Source of the DNA: Leptospira yanagawae serovar Saopaulo str. Sao Paulo = ATCC 700523
GTDB lineage: Bacteria; Spirochaetota; Leptospiria; Leptospirales; Leptospiraceae
Length of the DNA: 64,000 nt
NCBI RefSeq assembly: GCF_000332475.2
Contig: NZ_AOGX02000008.1
Coordinates: 266,087 to 330,086 of the forward strand
Direction of reading: 5' to 3'
In this document: positions 1 through 8,676 of the stretch, one piece after another
How positions within the stretch are numbered: position 1 is the stretch's first letter
Layout of the letters: each line of letters starts with the position of its first letter
The notes under the pieces: model-generated
Database searches by the model: none
What the model was told of the DNA's origin: nothing
Seen by the model: only the letters and a program-made list of their open reading frames with translations
Program-made: the position numbers and the translations under genes

Positions 1-1
1 T

Positions 2-97
2 GCATCCTACCAAGTAGTTGTTAAGGTGATTGATGCTGTGAATGCAGCTGGTGTCAGTCGTTTTAATTTAGCTATGGTAAAAGGCACATCTAAGTAA
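2..97 (+). CDS. exbD: ExbD/TolR-family biopolymer transport protein, C-terminal end
   Basis: Only the last 31 codons lie in the window. The reading frame ends at TAA 95-97 and encodes a tail of the type [20 protein letters not shown]. This resembles the end of the periplasmic domain of ExbD/TolR proteins, which couple the proton motive force at the inner membrane to outer-membrane transporters. The stop lies three bases before the start of bamA, so the two genes are probably co-transcribed. The family call rests on a short stretch and is therefore moderately sure; the full gene lies to the left. Confidence 0.65.
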   Translation, partial: ASYQVVVKVIDAVNAAGVSRFNLAMVKGTSK

Positions 98-100
98 TTT

Positions 101-2977
101 TTGAATATTCGAAAACATATCAAACTCTATAGTTTATTTCTTATCTCTCTTTTGATTTTGGTATCAACAGAGTGGGTTTCACTATGGTCAAATCGATCCG
201 TTTACTTAGATAAAGTCATCACGAAAATAGAATTTAAAGGCAATATCAATACATCCTCAGATGATATTTTAGAATTAATGGATATGAGGCCTGGTGTCTC
301 ATTGTCACAAGGGTTACTCAATGCCGATATGCGGGCATTGTTTGTTTCTGGTTTTTTCTATCATATCGATATCCAAGGGGAAACAGATGGTGACGGAGTC
401 AAAATTTTAGTCATCGTCAAAGAGCGTCCTCGCGTTAAGGACATTGATTTTATAGGGGCAGATGAAGTTTTCCCATCTGACCTTCGGGATAAAATTCCAT
501 TAAAAGAAAACGAAGTCATCACACCAAAAAAAGTAACGCTTTCGAAGGAAGTCATTTTAAAGAAATACCGGGATGAAGGTTTCTTCCTTGCTTATGTAAG
601 ATTTGAAACGGAGCCAGTAAACCCTGAAACAAATACGGTAAAGGTAAAGTTTATCATTGATGAGGGGGAAGAGATTCCCGTCAGTAAAGTCAATATATTT
701 GGTAACAACGAAATTGATACCTATGACATCCAAGGGATCATGGATTTAAAGGAAAGTGGGATCATTGAATCGGGTGTGTTTAAAGAATCCGCTTTTGAAT
801 CGGATAAACAAAAAATTGCTGCTTACTTAAAATCTCGTGGTTATGTCGATGCGGAAATTAGCAATGAAGGGACTAATTGGGAGATACGTTGGGAAAATCC
901 CAAGAAAAAAGACAAACGTGTTGTTATCGTAAACTTTAAAATCATTGAAGGGGAACAATACTTTTACAATGGTTATACGACAAATCATGATTTAACCATT
1001 GCTCCCAATGGAATGCCACAATTTTTAAATAAAGAAAATAACCCTATCGGTACACCAAAAGAGGAGTGGGCACCTGTTTACCCTGTTAAATTTTTGGAAG
1101 ACCAATACGAGTTTGCCCCTGCCGATGTAGGTGAAGTTTTTGATGAAACAAAATTTCAAAAAGATAGAGCTTCGATCAACGAAGCGTATTCAGCAAAAGG
1201 TTATTTATTCGCGCAGGTAATTCCGAGGCGAAAGGTTGTAGAACTGAGTGATGTTTCCCTATCGAGGTATGAAAACTGTGATAAAAGAGGAAACACAGAT
1301 GCTATTGCAGATTGTAATGAAGAATTCAATCGACTGAATATTGCAAGGCTTCGTAAATTGTATGAAGCCGAGCCAAAATTACGTGGCAAAAAATTCATCC
1401 ACGTAGATTTTACAATTCGTGAAAATAATTTAGCTTTTATTGAAAATATTATCATCAAAGGGAATAAAAAAACCCAAGACCGGGTGATCCGAAGGGAATT
1501 ATTATTCAAACCGGGAGATTTATTTAACTCTTCTCTTGTGAACAGGTCCAGAGAAAGGATCTTCAACTTAGGTTATTTTAAAGAAGTTAACTTTAATATG
1601 AGACCTGGTTCTGATGAAACAAAGATGAACCTGATCATCGAACTTGTGGAACAACCTACTGGAACTGTGTCTATGGGTGGTGGTTATGGAACGATAACAG
1701 GTTTTTCCATCTTTACTCAGTTAGGTGAAAACAACTTAAACGGAACCGGCCAGCAGATCACTGGTAGGATAGAATTTGGTCCGATCCGTAGGTATTTACA
1801 ATTGTCTTGGACAGAACCATGGTTTATGGATAAACCTTGGTCGTTGACACTTTCTGCTTTTTATTCTTCCAGAACCTTGTTTGTGGGAGCAACTTCGATC
1901 ACGGAAAACAATAACCAAGGGATTAAAGAAGTCGCTTCCTATGAAAGGACAGGAGTTGGGGTAAGTGCTGGGATCGGGCACCGGTTTTTAATCAACTGGA
2001 CCCACTTCCATCGTTACTCACCATCCTTTTTTGCTTCAACTAGACCAACTTCTCTTGTGTCTGACCAGGTTCTAGCAGAGGTAGATCGGGGATGGCAATT
2101 TCGTTCTCAATTGACAAACGGGATTGCTTACGATAGCCGGGATAATATTTTTAATTCCACCCAAGGTTTTAATTTAATCTTTTCAATTGATAATGTTGGT
2201 CAGTATTTAGGTGGAGAAAGCCATTTTGATCAGTTCAGTCCTATATTAGAATATTACCATACTTGGTTTGATTATACATTTTTTGGACTCATTCGAAAAA
2301 ATGCGCTTAGGCGATGGAGAGTGGTGCAACAATTCCGTACTTCTTCCGTATTTACTTATGAAAGAAAACCGAAGTATGGAAGCCAAGACAAAGAACGAAT
2401 CCCATACATCCAAGTGCAAGATCGATTGTTCCTTGGGGGCTATGAATCCCTTCGTGGTTGGTTTTTTGACGATAAGTATTACCCAGATGAATGGAAGGAT
2501 GGGGCGTCGAGCCGTGTTTTGTTCACCTCAGAGTTACGATTTCCAATTGAACCATCGTTATTATGGTTTGTTGTATTTTTTGATGCAGGATCCATGTTTG
2601 AAGAGATCAATCGTGCTGTTGGAGAAAGAAGAGAATTTTTTAAAAATTACGATAACTTAGTCCGAGCACAAAGATTTTCCGAACCTGTTGAAACCTATTT
2701 GTTCGAAAACTATAATTCGTTTGGTCAAAAATTACCTGATTCTCCGCTTGTAGTAAACGATCCAGGGAATCTAATCCTTTCTAGTAAAAACCTATCGATG
2801 TCAAATTTCCGTTTTTCATGGGGTTTTGGACTTCGGATTCAAATTCCAGTTTTACCTTTACGATTGTATTTTGCGCAAAGGATCCGTTATACGGGAGTGG
2901 AAGATCGTCCCTTCGGATTGTATCCTGATAATAATAGTTTTCAGTTTGTATTTGGAATTGGAGACATGCGTTTCTAA
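101..2977 (+). CDS. bamA: Outer membrane protein assembly factor BamA (Omp85 family)
   Basis: A 958-residue Omp85 protein, the core of the machine that folds beta-barrel proteins into the outer membrane. After an N-terminal signal/membrane segment (about residues 10-30) it shows successive POTRA-like repeats, for example around 40-115 and 440-520 (IENIIIKGNKKTQDRVIRRE). A C-terminal barrel follows, with the conserved LRGW element near residue 784 (the RG motif of the L6 loop) and a terminal phenylalanine, as expected for an outer-membrane signature. It is longer than the E. coli protein (about 810). The start is TTG at 101, three bases after the upstream stop. The gene directly abuts the helicase gene downstream (stop 2977, next start 2978), suggesting coupled translation. 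Confidence 0.9.
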   Translation: MNIRKHIKLYSLFLISLLILVSTEWVSLWSNRSVYLDKVITKIEFKGNINTSSDDILELMDMRPGVSLSQGLLNADMRALFVSGFFYHIDIQGETDGDGVKILVIVKERPRVKDIDFIGADEVFPSDLRDKIPLKENEVITPKKVTLSKEVILKKYRDEGFFLAYVRFETEPVNPETNTVKVKFIIDEGEEIPVSKVNIFGNNEIDTYDIQGIMDLKESGIIESGVFKESAFESDKQKIAAYLKSRGYVDAEISNEGTNWEIRWENPKKKDKRVVIVNFKIIEGEQYFYNGYTTNHDLTIAPNGMPQFLNKENNPIGTPKEEWAPVYPVKFLEDQYEFAPADVGEVFDETKFQKDRASINEAYSAKGYLFAQVIPRRKVVELSDVSLSRYENCDKRGNTDAIADCNEEFNRLNIARLRKLYEAEPKLRGKKFIHVDFTIRENNLAFIENIIIKGNKKTQDRVIRRELLFKPGDLFNSSLVNRSRERIFNLGYFKEVNFNMRPGSDETKMNLIIELVEQPTGTVSMGGGYGTITGFSIFTQLGENNLNGTGQQITGRIEFGPIRRYLQLSWTEPWFMDKPWSLTLSAFYSSRTLFVGATSITENNNQGIKEVASYERTGVGVSAGIGHRFLINWTHFHRYSPSFFASTRPTSLVSDQVLAEVDRGWQFRSQLTNGIAYDSRDNIFNSTQGFNLIFSIDNVGQYLGGESHFDQFSPILEYYHTWFDYTFFGLIRKNALRRWRVVQQFRTSSVFTYERKPKYGSQDKERIPYIQVQDRLFLGGYESLRGWFFDDKYYPDEWKDGASSRVLFTSELRFPIEPSLLWFVVFFDAGSMFEEINRAVGERREFFKNYDNLVRAQRFSEPVETYLFENYNSFGQKLPDSPLVVNDPGNLILSSKNLSMSNFRFSWGFGLRIQIPVLPLRLYFAQRIRYTGVEDRPFGLYPDNNSFQFVFGIGDMRF

Positions 2978-5161
2978 GTGGAGTTAGCCAGTCTAAACGA
3001 TGAACAAAGATTAGCTGTTGAAACCGTAGATGGTCCACTCCTCATTTTAGCTGGTGCTGGTTCAGGAAAAACCAGAGTCATAACCTATCGAATTGCCAAT
3101 TTAATTCTCAATCACAAGATTTACCCAAATCAAATCTTAGCAGTAACCTTTACCAATAAAGCGGCAGAAGAGATGAGAAATCGATGTCGCAGTTTGTTAC
3201 CGGAAGGAACTGCGGAACCTTTGGTAAGAACCTTCCACTCACTTTGTTTGTATCTTTTGAGAAGGGAAGGAAAGGTTTTGGGATTAGGCAGTAATTTTAC
3301 TGTTTATGATAGTGATATGCAAGAATCACTCATCAAAGAAATTTTAAAATCCAAAGATATGGACACAAAAGAATTTCGTCCATCTAGTCTAGCCAATCAA
3401 TTCTCACAGGCCAAAGATTCATTTTTAACAGCGGAAGAATTTGCCAAAAAAAAAGTAGATGATGCTTATTCAAAAACGATTGCATCCGTTTTTTTAGAAT
3501 ACGAAAAAAGAAAAGACCTTCGGAATGCTTTAGATTTTGGAGATTTGATCTTAAAAACTGTAATTTTGTTTCGGGATTTTCCAGTGATATTGGAAAAATA
3601 CCAAAGGTTATGGAAATACATCATGGTAGACGAATACCAAGATACAAACAAAATCCAATACCATTTGGTACAATCCCTTTCTTCCTTTCATAAAAATTTA
3701 TGTGTTGTAGGTGATGATGACCAGTCGATTTATTCTTGGCGTGGCGCTGATATTTCGAACATATTAAATTTTAAAAAAGATTATCCAGAAGCAGTTGTTG
3801 TCAAACTGGAAGAAAACTATCGCTCTACCAGAACCATCATTGAATCTGCTGCAGCCTTAATCTCACATAACAAACAACGGACAAATAAAACTTTACGGAC
3901 AGAAAATCCGTTAGGTGATAAAATTAAATTCACTTCGTTTCAAAATGAAATGGAAGAAGCAGAGGGAATTGTTCAAAAAATTCAAGTTGGTGCTCGAAAA
4001 GGTCAAAAGTATTCCAATTTTGCAATTTTTTACAGAACCAATTCTCAATCACGTTATTTTGAAGAAGCCCTTCGTAAACGTGCTATTCCTTATAAGATTT
4101 TTGGTGGCTTTCGTTTTTTTGATCGGAAAGAAGTTAAGGATTTGATTGCTTATCTTTCCGTGATTGTCAATCCTGTAGACTCTACTTCACTTTTACGGAT
4201 CATCAATTCTCCACCGAGAGGGATCGGAGATACAACTGTGAACCGAATTCTTAAGTATTCAGTGGAAGAAGGATTGTCTTTGTATGAATGTTTACACAAA
4301 CAAGTTCCTGATATCAAAAAAGGAACCTTACAGAAATTAAATTCTCTTTATCGTATGTTTGATTCCGAAATGGAAGATTTAGGAAAAAAAACACCTTCCG
4401 AAATTGCCTATGATGTTTTGGAACATTCTGGATACCGTGAATACTTAGAAAATGAAGGAACAGAAGATTCCTTTTCCAGACTTTCCAACCTAAATGAATT
4501 TGTGAATGCATTAAAAGAATATGAGGAAACCAATCCGGAGGCTACATTAGAAGAATATTTGAGTTCGATTTCACTCATCACAAGTGAAGAGAATACGAAA
4601 GATCTTCCTGATTACGTCATACTAATGACAGTACACAATGCCAAAGGATTAGAATTCCATCATGTGTTTATGGCGGGTATGGAAGAGGGAACATTCCCAC
4701 ATTTTTTATCAATTGATTCACCTGAAGGGATTGAGGAAGAAAGAAGATTGGCTTATGTTGCCATCACAAGGGCAAGAAAACATTTAGATATCAGTTATTC
4801 CCGATTCACTCGTAAATTTGGAGAAGTGGATGCAAGGTTTCCCTCTCAGTTTTTAGAAGAAATCCCAAAAGAGTATATGGAAGGTGAGTTTACTGAAACT
4901 AAATATGGAGTGAGAAGGCCAGAAGTCACTCCCCGTGCGGAACGGTTTCAAAAATCGGAAGAAAAATTTGAATCCATCCAAGCAAAGGTTGGCAATGGCG
5001 AGTTCCAAGTTGGCACTAAAGTAAGACATAAAGTCTACGGGGAAGGCCGAATTTTGAGCATTTCAGGATCTGGCGACAATCGAAAGGTGGAAGTTCGATT
5101 TGGATCTCATTTAGATAAAAAATTCTTATTGGCATATACACCATTAGAGATAATATCATGA
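2978..5161 (+). CDS. pcrA: ATP-dependent DNA helicase, UvrD/PcrA/Rep family
   Basis: A 727-residue superfamily 1A helicase, which unwinds DNA 3'-5' in repair and replication restart. Visible motifs are motif I (AGAGSGKTRVI, near residues 25-35), motif II VDEYQDTN (near 217), motif III GDDDQSIYSWRGA (near 246), and motif VI VAITRARKHL (near 590). The C-terminal part (VGTKVRHKVYGEGRI) resembles the PcrA/UvrD tail that binds partner proteins. Translation begins at a GTG directly after the bamA stop. Length fits the family (670-740). UvrD, PcrA and Rep cannot be separated without a tree; PcrA is the best guess from the tail. Confidence 0.9.
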   Translation: MELASLNDEQRLAVETVDGPLLILAGAGSGKTRVITYRIANLILNHKIYPNQILAVTFTNKAAEEMRNRCRSLLPEGTAEPLVRTFHSLCLYLLRREGKVLGLGSNFTVYDSDMQESLIKEILKSKDMDTKEFRPSSLANQFSQAKDSFLTAEEFAKKKVDDAYSKTIASVFLEYEKRKDLRNALDFGDLILKTVILFRDFPVILEKYQRLWKYIMVDEYQDTNKIQYHLVQSLSSFHKNLCVVGDDDQSIYSWRGADISNILNFKKDYPEAVVVKLEENYRSTRTIIESAAALISHNKQRTNKTLRTENPLGDKIKFTSFQNEMEEAEGIVQKIQVGARKGQKYSNFAIFYRTNSQSRYFEEALRKRAIPYKIFGGFRFFDRKEVKDLIAYLSVIVNPVDSTSLLRIINSPPRGIGDTTVNRILKYSVEEGLSLYECLHKQVPDIKKGTLQKLNSLYRMFDSEMEDLGKKTPSEIAYDVLEHSGYREYLENEGTEDSFSRLSNLNEFVNALKEYEETNPEATLEEYLSSISLITSEENTKDLPDYVILMTVHNAKGLEFHHVFMAGMEEGTFPHFLSIDSPEGIEEERRLAYVAITRARKHLDISYSRFTRKFGEVDARFPSQFLEEIPKEYMEGEFTETKYGVRRPEVTPRAERFQKSEEKFESIQAKVGNGEFQVGTKVRHKVYGEGRILSISGSGDNRKVEVRFGSHLDKKFLLAYTPLEIIS

Positions 5162-5180
5162 GAAAATTAGGGGTAAACGT

Positions 5181-5609
5181 ATGAACTTGTTTTTTAAATG
5201 GATTACAATCATCAGTTTGGGTGCAACGACTCTCTATTCACAACAAAACTCTGGTTTGACGGAAGAGTTTAGCCGATTAGAAGACCATATACGTAACCCA
5301 AAAATTTCAGACGAACAAAAGAAAAAAAATTTTGAAGCCAATATGGTTAATTCTGTTCGAAGCACTCTTTCGAAACGTTTTTCAAATCCCAAAAAAGAAT
5401 TAAAAGATTTAAAATTCCAAGATTTGCAAACAGAACGTCCGGAAGGAACCAATACGTTTTATGTAAAATACAAAAACTATTATTTTCAATACCAATTTCC
5501 AGTTGATCCTGAAACCTACGTTACCTTGCCATCAGAAGAAATTGTTTTGGAAAAACCAGAAGGTTTAGACTTAAGTTCTGGTGCTCACAAAGAAGAAAAA
5601 AAGAATTAA
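5181..5609 (+). CDS. Exported hypothetical protein
   Basis: A 142-residue protein I do not recognise. It begins with a hydrophobic segment (residues 4-20, ending LYSQQ) that looks like a cleavable signal peptide, so it is probably periplasmic. The mature part is highly charged and lysine/glutamate-rich, with a short aromatic run YKNYYFQYQF around residues 100-109. It lies 19 bp after the helicase gene and 27 bp before the phosphatase-family gene, on the same strand, so it is probably part of the same transcript. The start is ATG at 5181, preceded by an A/G-rich stretch. Confidence 0.6.
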   Translation: MNLFFKWITIISLGATTLYSQQNSGLTEEFSRLEDHIRNPKISDEQKKKNFEANMVNSVRSTLSKRFSNPKKELKDLKFQDLQTERPEGTNTFYVKYKNYYFQYQFPVDPETYVTLPSEEIVLEKPEGLDLSSGAHKEEKKN

Positions 5610-5636
5610 GTTTCAGTAACCAAACATTAGGAAGGA

Positions 5637-6506
5637 ATGGAAGAACAAGAGTTTCAGGAAGTATGGCGGTGGGTATTAGCAGTCGGTGATTCCATCTTAA
5701 ATATCTATCGATCAGATTTTGAAATCCGTGATAAAGGTGGAAACGATCCCGTCACAGAAGCAGATTTGTATGCGAGTGAGTTTTTATTCGAAAAAATTTC
5801 AAAACATTTTCCAAGCCATGGTTTTTTATCAGAAGAAAAAACAGACACTAACAGTCGTTTGGATAAAGAATGGGTATGGATTTTAGATCCTATTGATGGG
5901 ACTAGAGAGTTTGTAAAAAAAAATGACCAATTTGCGCTAAGCCTTGGCCTTGTACGAAATGGGGATCCAATTTGGGGCATCATTTTTAACCCGGCAACGG
6001 GAGAATTTTTCTCAAAAAGCAAACATAGTTTTTTTGCAAAACTCCAAGCACCCTACGCAACGGAAGAAAATTTTAGAACCTTAGTTGTAGAGAGTGCTTC
6101 CATTTTGCATCCGTTACAAGATGGAAAGGAAAGAAAACAGAAACCAATTTTACTCGTGTCTGTTTCTGAAATGAAAGAAGGTTTGTTCAGTGATCCATTT
6201 TGGAGTGAAGATTTTGAATTACGTGCCATGGGAAGTATTGCCTACAAACTCGGTTTATTATCTGCAGGATTTATAGACATCATTGTTTCTTTGAAACCAA
6301 AAAATGAATGGGATATTTGTGGTGGGATTTCTTTGTTAGACGAAGAAAACTTTATTTATTTTCCGTTAAAAGATAAACCCTATCAATTCAATCAAAAAAC
6401 AACCTTAAGTTTTGGACTAGTGGCAGGAAAAAAATCTGCCGTGAATTACCTCGAATCGAAAATTGATTTCCACCAACTTTCTCTTAAGGTAAAAGAACGA
6501 TGGTGA
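5637..6506 (+). CDS. Inositol monophosphatase family protein (CysQ/IMPase-like)
   Basis: A 289-residue Mg2+-dependent phosphatase of the inositol monophosphatase superfamily. Metal-site motifs are present: NDPVTEAD (residues about 36-43), EE in LSEE (about 66), DPIDGT (about 84-89) and WDICGG (about 225). Family members hydrolyse inositol phosphates, 3'-phosphoadenosine 5'-phosphate (CysQ) or fructose-1,6-bisphosphate, and sequence alone does not decide the substrate. The gene overlaps the following glycosyltransferase by 7 bp (ATGGTGA), so the two are translationally coupled. That may mean a role in sugar-phosphate or glycolipid metabolism, but this is inference. Confidence 0.8.
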   Translation: MEEQEFQEVWRWVLAVGDSILNIYRSDFEIRDKGGNDPVTEADLYASEFLFEKISKHFPSHGFLSEEKTDTNSRLDKEWVWILDPIDGTREFVKKNDQFALSLGLVRNGDPIWGIIFNPATGEFFSKSKHSFFAKLQAPYATEENFRTLVVESASILHPLQDGKERKQKPILLVSVSEMKEGLFSDPFWSEDFELRAMGSIAYKLGLLSAGFIDIIVSLKPKNEWDICGGISLLDEENFIYFPLKDKPYQFNQKTTLSFGLVAGKKSAVNYLESKIDFHQLSLKVKERW

Positions 6507-7639
6507 AAACTTATAAAATTGGTTTGGATGCACGACCTCTTTCCACTCGAGTTTCGGGTGTTGGCCGCCTCATTGCGGAAACTTTAAAAGCATTTCCAAA
6601 TAAAGAAAAATATGAATTTTTCCTTTTTTCTCATTTGCCCATCCATTCTGATCATAAAAAAGTTTTAGAGTTATCCAATGTTCGGTGGGTAGAAGGTGGT
6701 GGTTTTTTGAAATGGAAGGGGGGATTGTATTACAATCTTTACGTTCCATTTTACCTGTTGACACATCGATTGGATTTGTTTTGGGGTTCTCAACAAGTAT
6801 TACCTCCTTTTTTACCAAAGGACTTAAAAGCAGTATTAACTTATTGTGATTTGGTTTTGTATTTGTATCCCGATACGATGCGTTGGATTGCCAAAGTACA
6901 ACAACGATTGTTTCAAAGTTATTCTGTTAGACGATCAAGTTTTATATTATCCATTTCCAAACAGACAAGTGATGATATGTGTAAAAAGTTTGGTTATCCA
7001 GTAGAAAAAACTGGAGTGGCCTATCCTGGAGTGAATCCAGAAGAAATGACAAAACTTTTGGATACTAAACTTTCCAGTCGTATCAAGGATTTAGGGACTG
7101 GGTTTCTCTTATCAGTTTCAACCATTGAACCCCGAAAAAATTATCCATTTTTATTAGAAGTATTTCGAGAATATAGGAAGTTAAATCCACACCATTACAG
7201 GCCTTGGGTCATCGTCGGAAAAATTGGTTGGGAATCTCCTGAATTCATTGAAGAGCTCATCCAAGAAAGGACACTTTACAAAGATATTTTCATTTTAGAT
7301 TCGGTATCCGATTCTGAACTGCAACATGTTTACAAACGTGCTGGTTTGTTTTTGTTTGCAAGTAAGTACGAAGGATTTGGAATTCCGATGGTAGAAGCAC
7401 TATTTCATAAGCTTCCCTGTATTGTTTCTGACATTCCCACCTTTCATGAAATTGGAAAAGATGGAGTTTTGTATTTTGCAACGAATGCCAATGAAGATGC
7501 AAAAAAGTGGGCCATGGCCATCGATTCATTTTTTCTGGATCCAAAACCAGTAGAAGTGCCAGTAGACCAATTTCGTTGGGAAAATGCCGCCAAAATTACA
7601 GAAACCGCCTTTCGGACTGTCTTAGAGGAAAGCGAATAA
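6500..7639 (+). CDS. Glycosyltransferase, GT4 (group 1) family
   Basis: A 379-residue GT-B fold transferase. The C-terminal nucleotide-sugar domain is recognisable by STIEPRKNYP (near residue 210) and by the EX7E-type motif SKYEGFGIPMVEAL (near 287-300), both typical of retaining family GT4 enzymes that build LPS or capsule sugars. The N-terminal acceptor domain starts GLDARPLSTRVSGVGR, a common opening for mannosyltransferase-like proteins. Donor and acceptor are unknown. It overlaps the phosphatase-family gene upstream by 7 bp and converges with the minus-strand gene at 7622, sharing 18 bp with it. Confidence 0.85.
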   Translation: MVKTYKIGLDARPLSTRVSGVGRLIAETLKAFPNKEKYEFFLFSHLPIHSDHKKVLELSNVRWVEGGGFLKWKGGLYYNLYVPFYLLTHRLDLFWGSQQVLPPFLPKDLKAVLTYCDLVLYLYPDTMRWIAKVQQRLFQSYSVRRSSFILSISKQTSDDMCKKFGYPVEKTGVAYPGVNPEEMTKLLDTKLSSRIKDLGTGFLLSVSTIEPRKNYPFLLEVFREYRKLNPHHYRPWVIVGKIGWESPEFIEELIQERTLYKDIFILDSVSDSELQHVYKRAGLFLFASKYEGFGIPMVEALFHKLPCIVSDIPTFHEIGKDGVLYFATNANEDAKKWAMAIDSFFLDPKPVEVPVDQFRWENAAKITETAFRTVLEESE

Positions 7640-8017
7640 ACCCCTCTTTTTGGTTACGACACCCGAAAAGAGAATTTTTGTTTTGTCACCTCTCGGCACT
7701 ACATGTAAGTGGAAACGGTCTCTCGTCATAGCTTGGATTTCAGATTCCCAGTCTTCTGTATCGGATAAAAGTTTGATCCGATCACAAAGGATTTCTCCCT
7801 CCACAGTCCATGTGAGTTGGTATTTTTTTTTGCCACGAGAGAAACTGGAATTGGATCGGTTTCCATGAAACTTCCAAGTAACAGAAGTTTCATCCCCGGA
7901 TTCGTAAGGTTCCGAAAGAGTTGGGATCATAGAAATTCCCTTTCCCTTCCAGTTTCCCTTTACGTAAGCATTCCATTCGTCTAAATTGGAGAAGTAGTTG
8001 TATATTAATGAATCCAA
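7622..8017 (-). CDS. Hypothetical protein
   Basis: A 131-residue protein on the minus strand, not recognised. The sequence is beta-rich with many Trp/Tyr/Lys residues and no signal peptide or membrane segment. It fills the whole gap between the glycosyltransferase and the thioredoxin-like gene, overlapping the 3' end of the former by 18 bp and the 5' end of the latter by 10 bp. The competing plus-strand frame (7650-7868) has a less protein-like composition. The start is the ATG at 8017, which places its promoter inside the divergent thioredoxin-like gene. It is likely real because no other gene explains this stretch. Confidence 0.55.
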   Translation of the reverse strand: MDSLIYNYFSNLDEWNAYVKGNWKGKGISMIPTLSEPYESGDETSVTWKFHGNRSNSSFSRGKKKYQLTWTVEGEILCDRIKLLSDTEDWESEIQAMTRDRFHLHVVPRGDKTKILFSGVVTKKRGLFAFL

Positions 8018-8541
8018 AAATGAAAACTGTGTTAATCCGTTTGATAGTATCCAGAATTTATCTTCTCGTTTTCCTTTCTTTCTTTTTTTGTAAACCTGAG
8101 AGCGTTACGGTAGATTTTTATCCAAACCCACTCCCAAAACTCACAGGAGATTCGGAAGCACTTTCTATTTGGAAAGGGAAAGTGATCGTTCTCGATTTTT
8201 GGGCTACATGGTGTGAGCCTTGTGCAAAGGCAGTACCTACGATCAATGAATGGAAAAAATCGGTATCGGAGGATGATTTTATTTTCCGAGGGATCAATAC
8301 TGATGCATCAGAACCAATCGAAAAAATCAAAGAACACATGATCAAGTTGAAAATGGAATACCCCACCTTACTTGATAAAGACTGGAAAATGACTGATTTT
8401 TACCATGTAGAGGGGATCCCATGTGTCCTTGTTTTTGATCGTTCTGGAAAAATTGTGTACCGTCAGTACGGGTTGGAGCATGAGGACCTAACAGGTCTTG
8501 TGATCCGTTCCCATGTCTGGGCAAAATCGGATCTGCCATAA
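8008..8541 (+). CDS. TlpA-like thioredoxin-fold lipoprotein/exported protein
   Basis: A 177-residue thioredoxin-fold protein with the motif FWATWCEPCAKAVP (active-site CEPC near residues 69-72) and the cis-proline region VEGIPCVLVF. These are features of TlpA/ResA-type disulfide reductases that act outside the cytoplasmic membrane, for example on cytochrome or envelope proteins. The N-terminus has a hydrophobic stretch ending in FFFC, which could be a spirochaetal lipobox, so it may be a lipoprotein. An extra Cys in the cis-Pro loop (IPCVLV) is unusual for TlpA proteins. ATG 8008 and the in-frame ATG 8017 are both possible starts. Confidence 0.8.
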   Translation: MNPKMKTVLIRLIVSRIYLLVFLSFFFCKPESVTVDFYPNPLPKLTGDSEALSIWKGKVIVLDFWATWCEPCAKAVPTINEWKKSVSEDDFIFRGINTDASEPIEKIKEHMIKLKMEYPTLLDKDWKMTDFYHVEGIPCVLVFDRSGKIVYRQYGLEHEDLTGLVIRSHVWAKSDLP

Positions 8542-8676
8542 TTGTGCAATGCGAAACAAATTTTTGGACGTATCTTGATTTCGATGACAAGAATGAAAAT
8601 GTCTTGACTCATGTTCGTTAAAAAAGTCCCTTAAAGATACCTTTTACCGTTTTCTTTTCAGAAAGGAGTCAGAATC

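Noticed and set aside
7650..7868. Plus-strand frame in the gap after the glycosyltransferase
   Set aside because: The minus-strand 131-residue frame spans the entire gap and is more protein-like.
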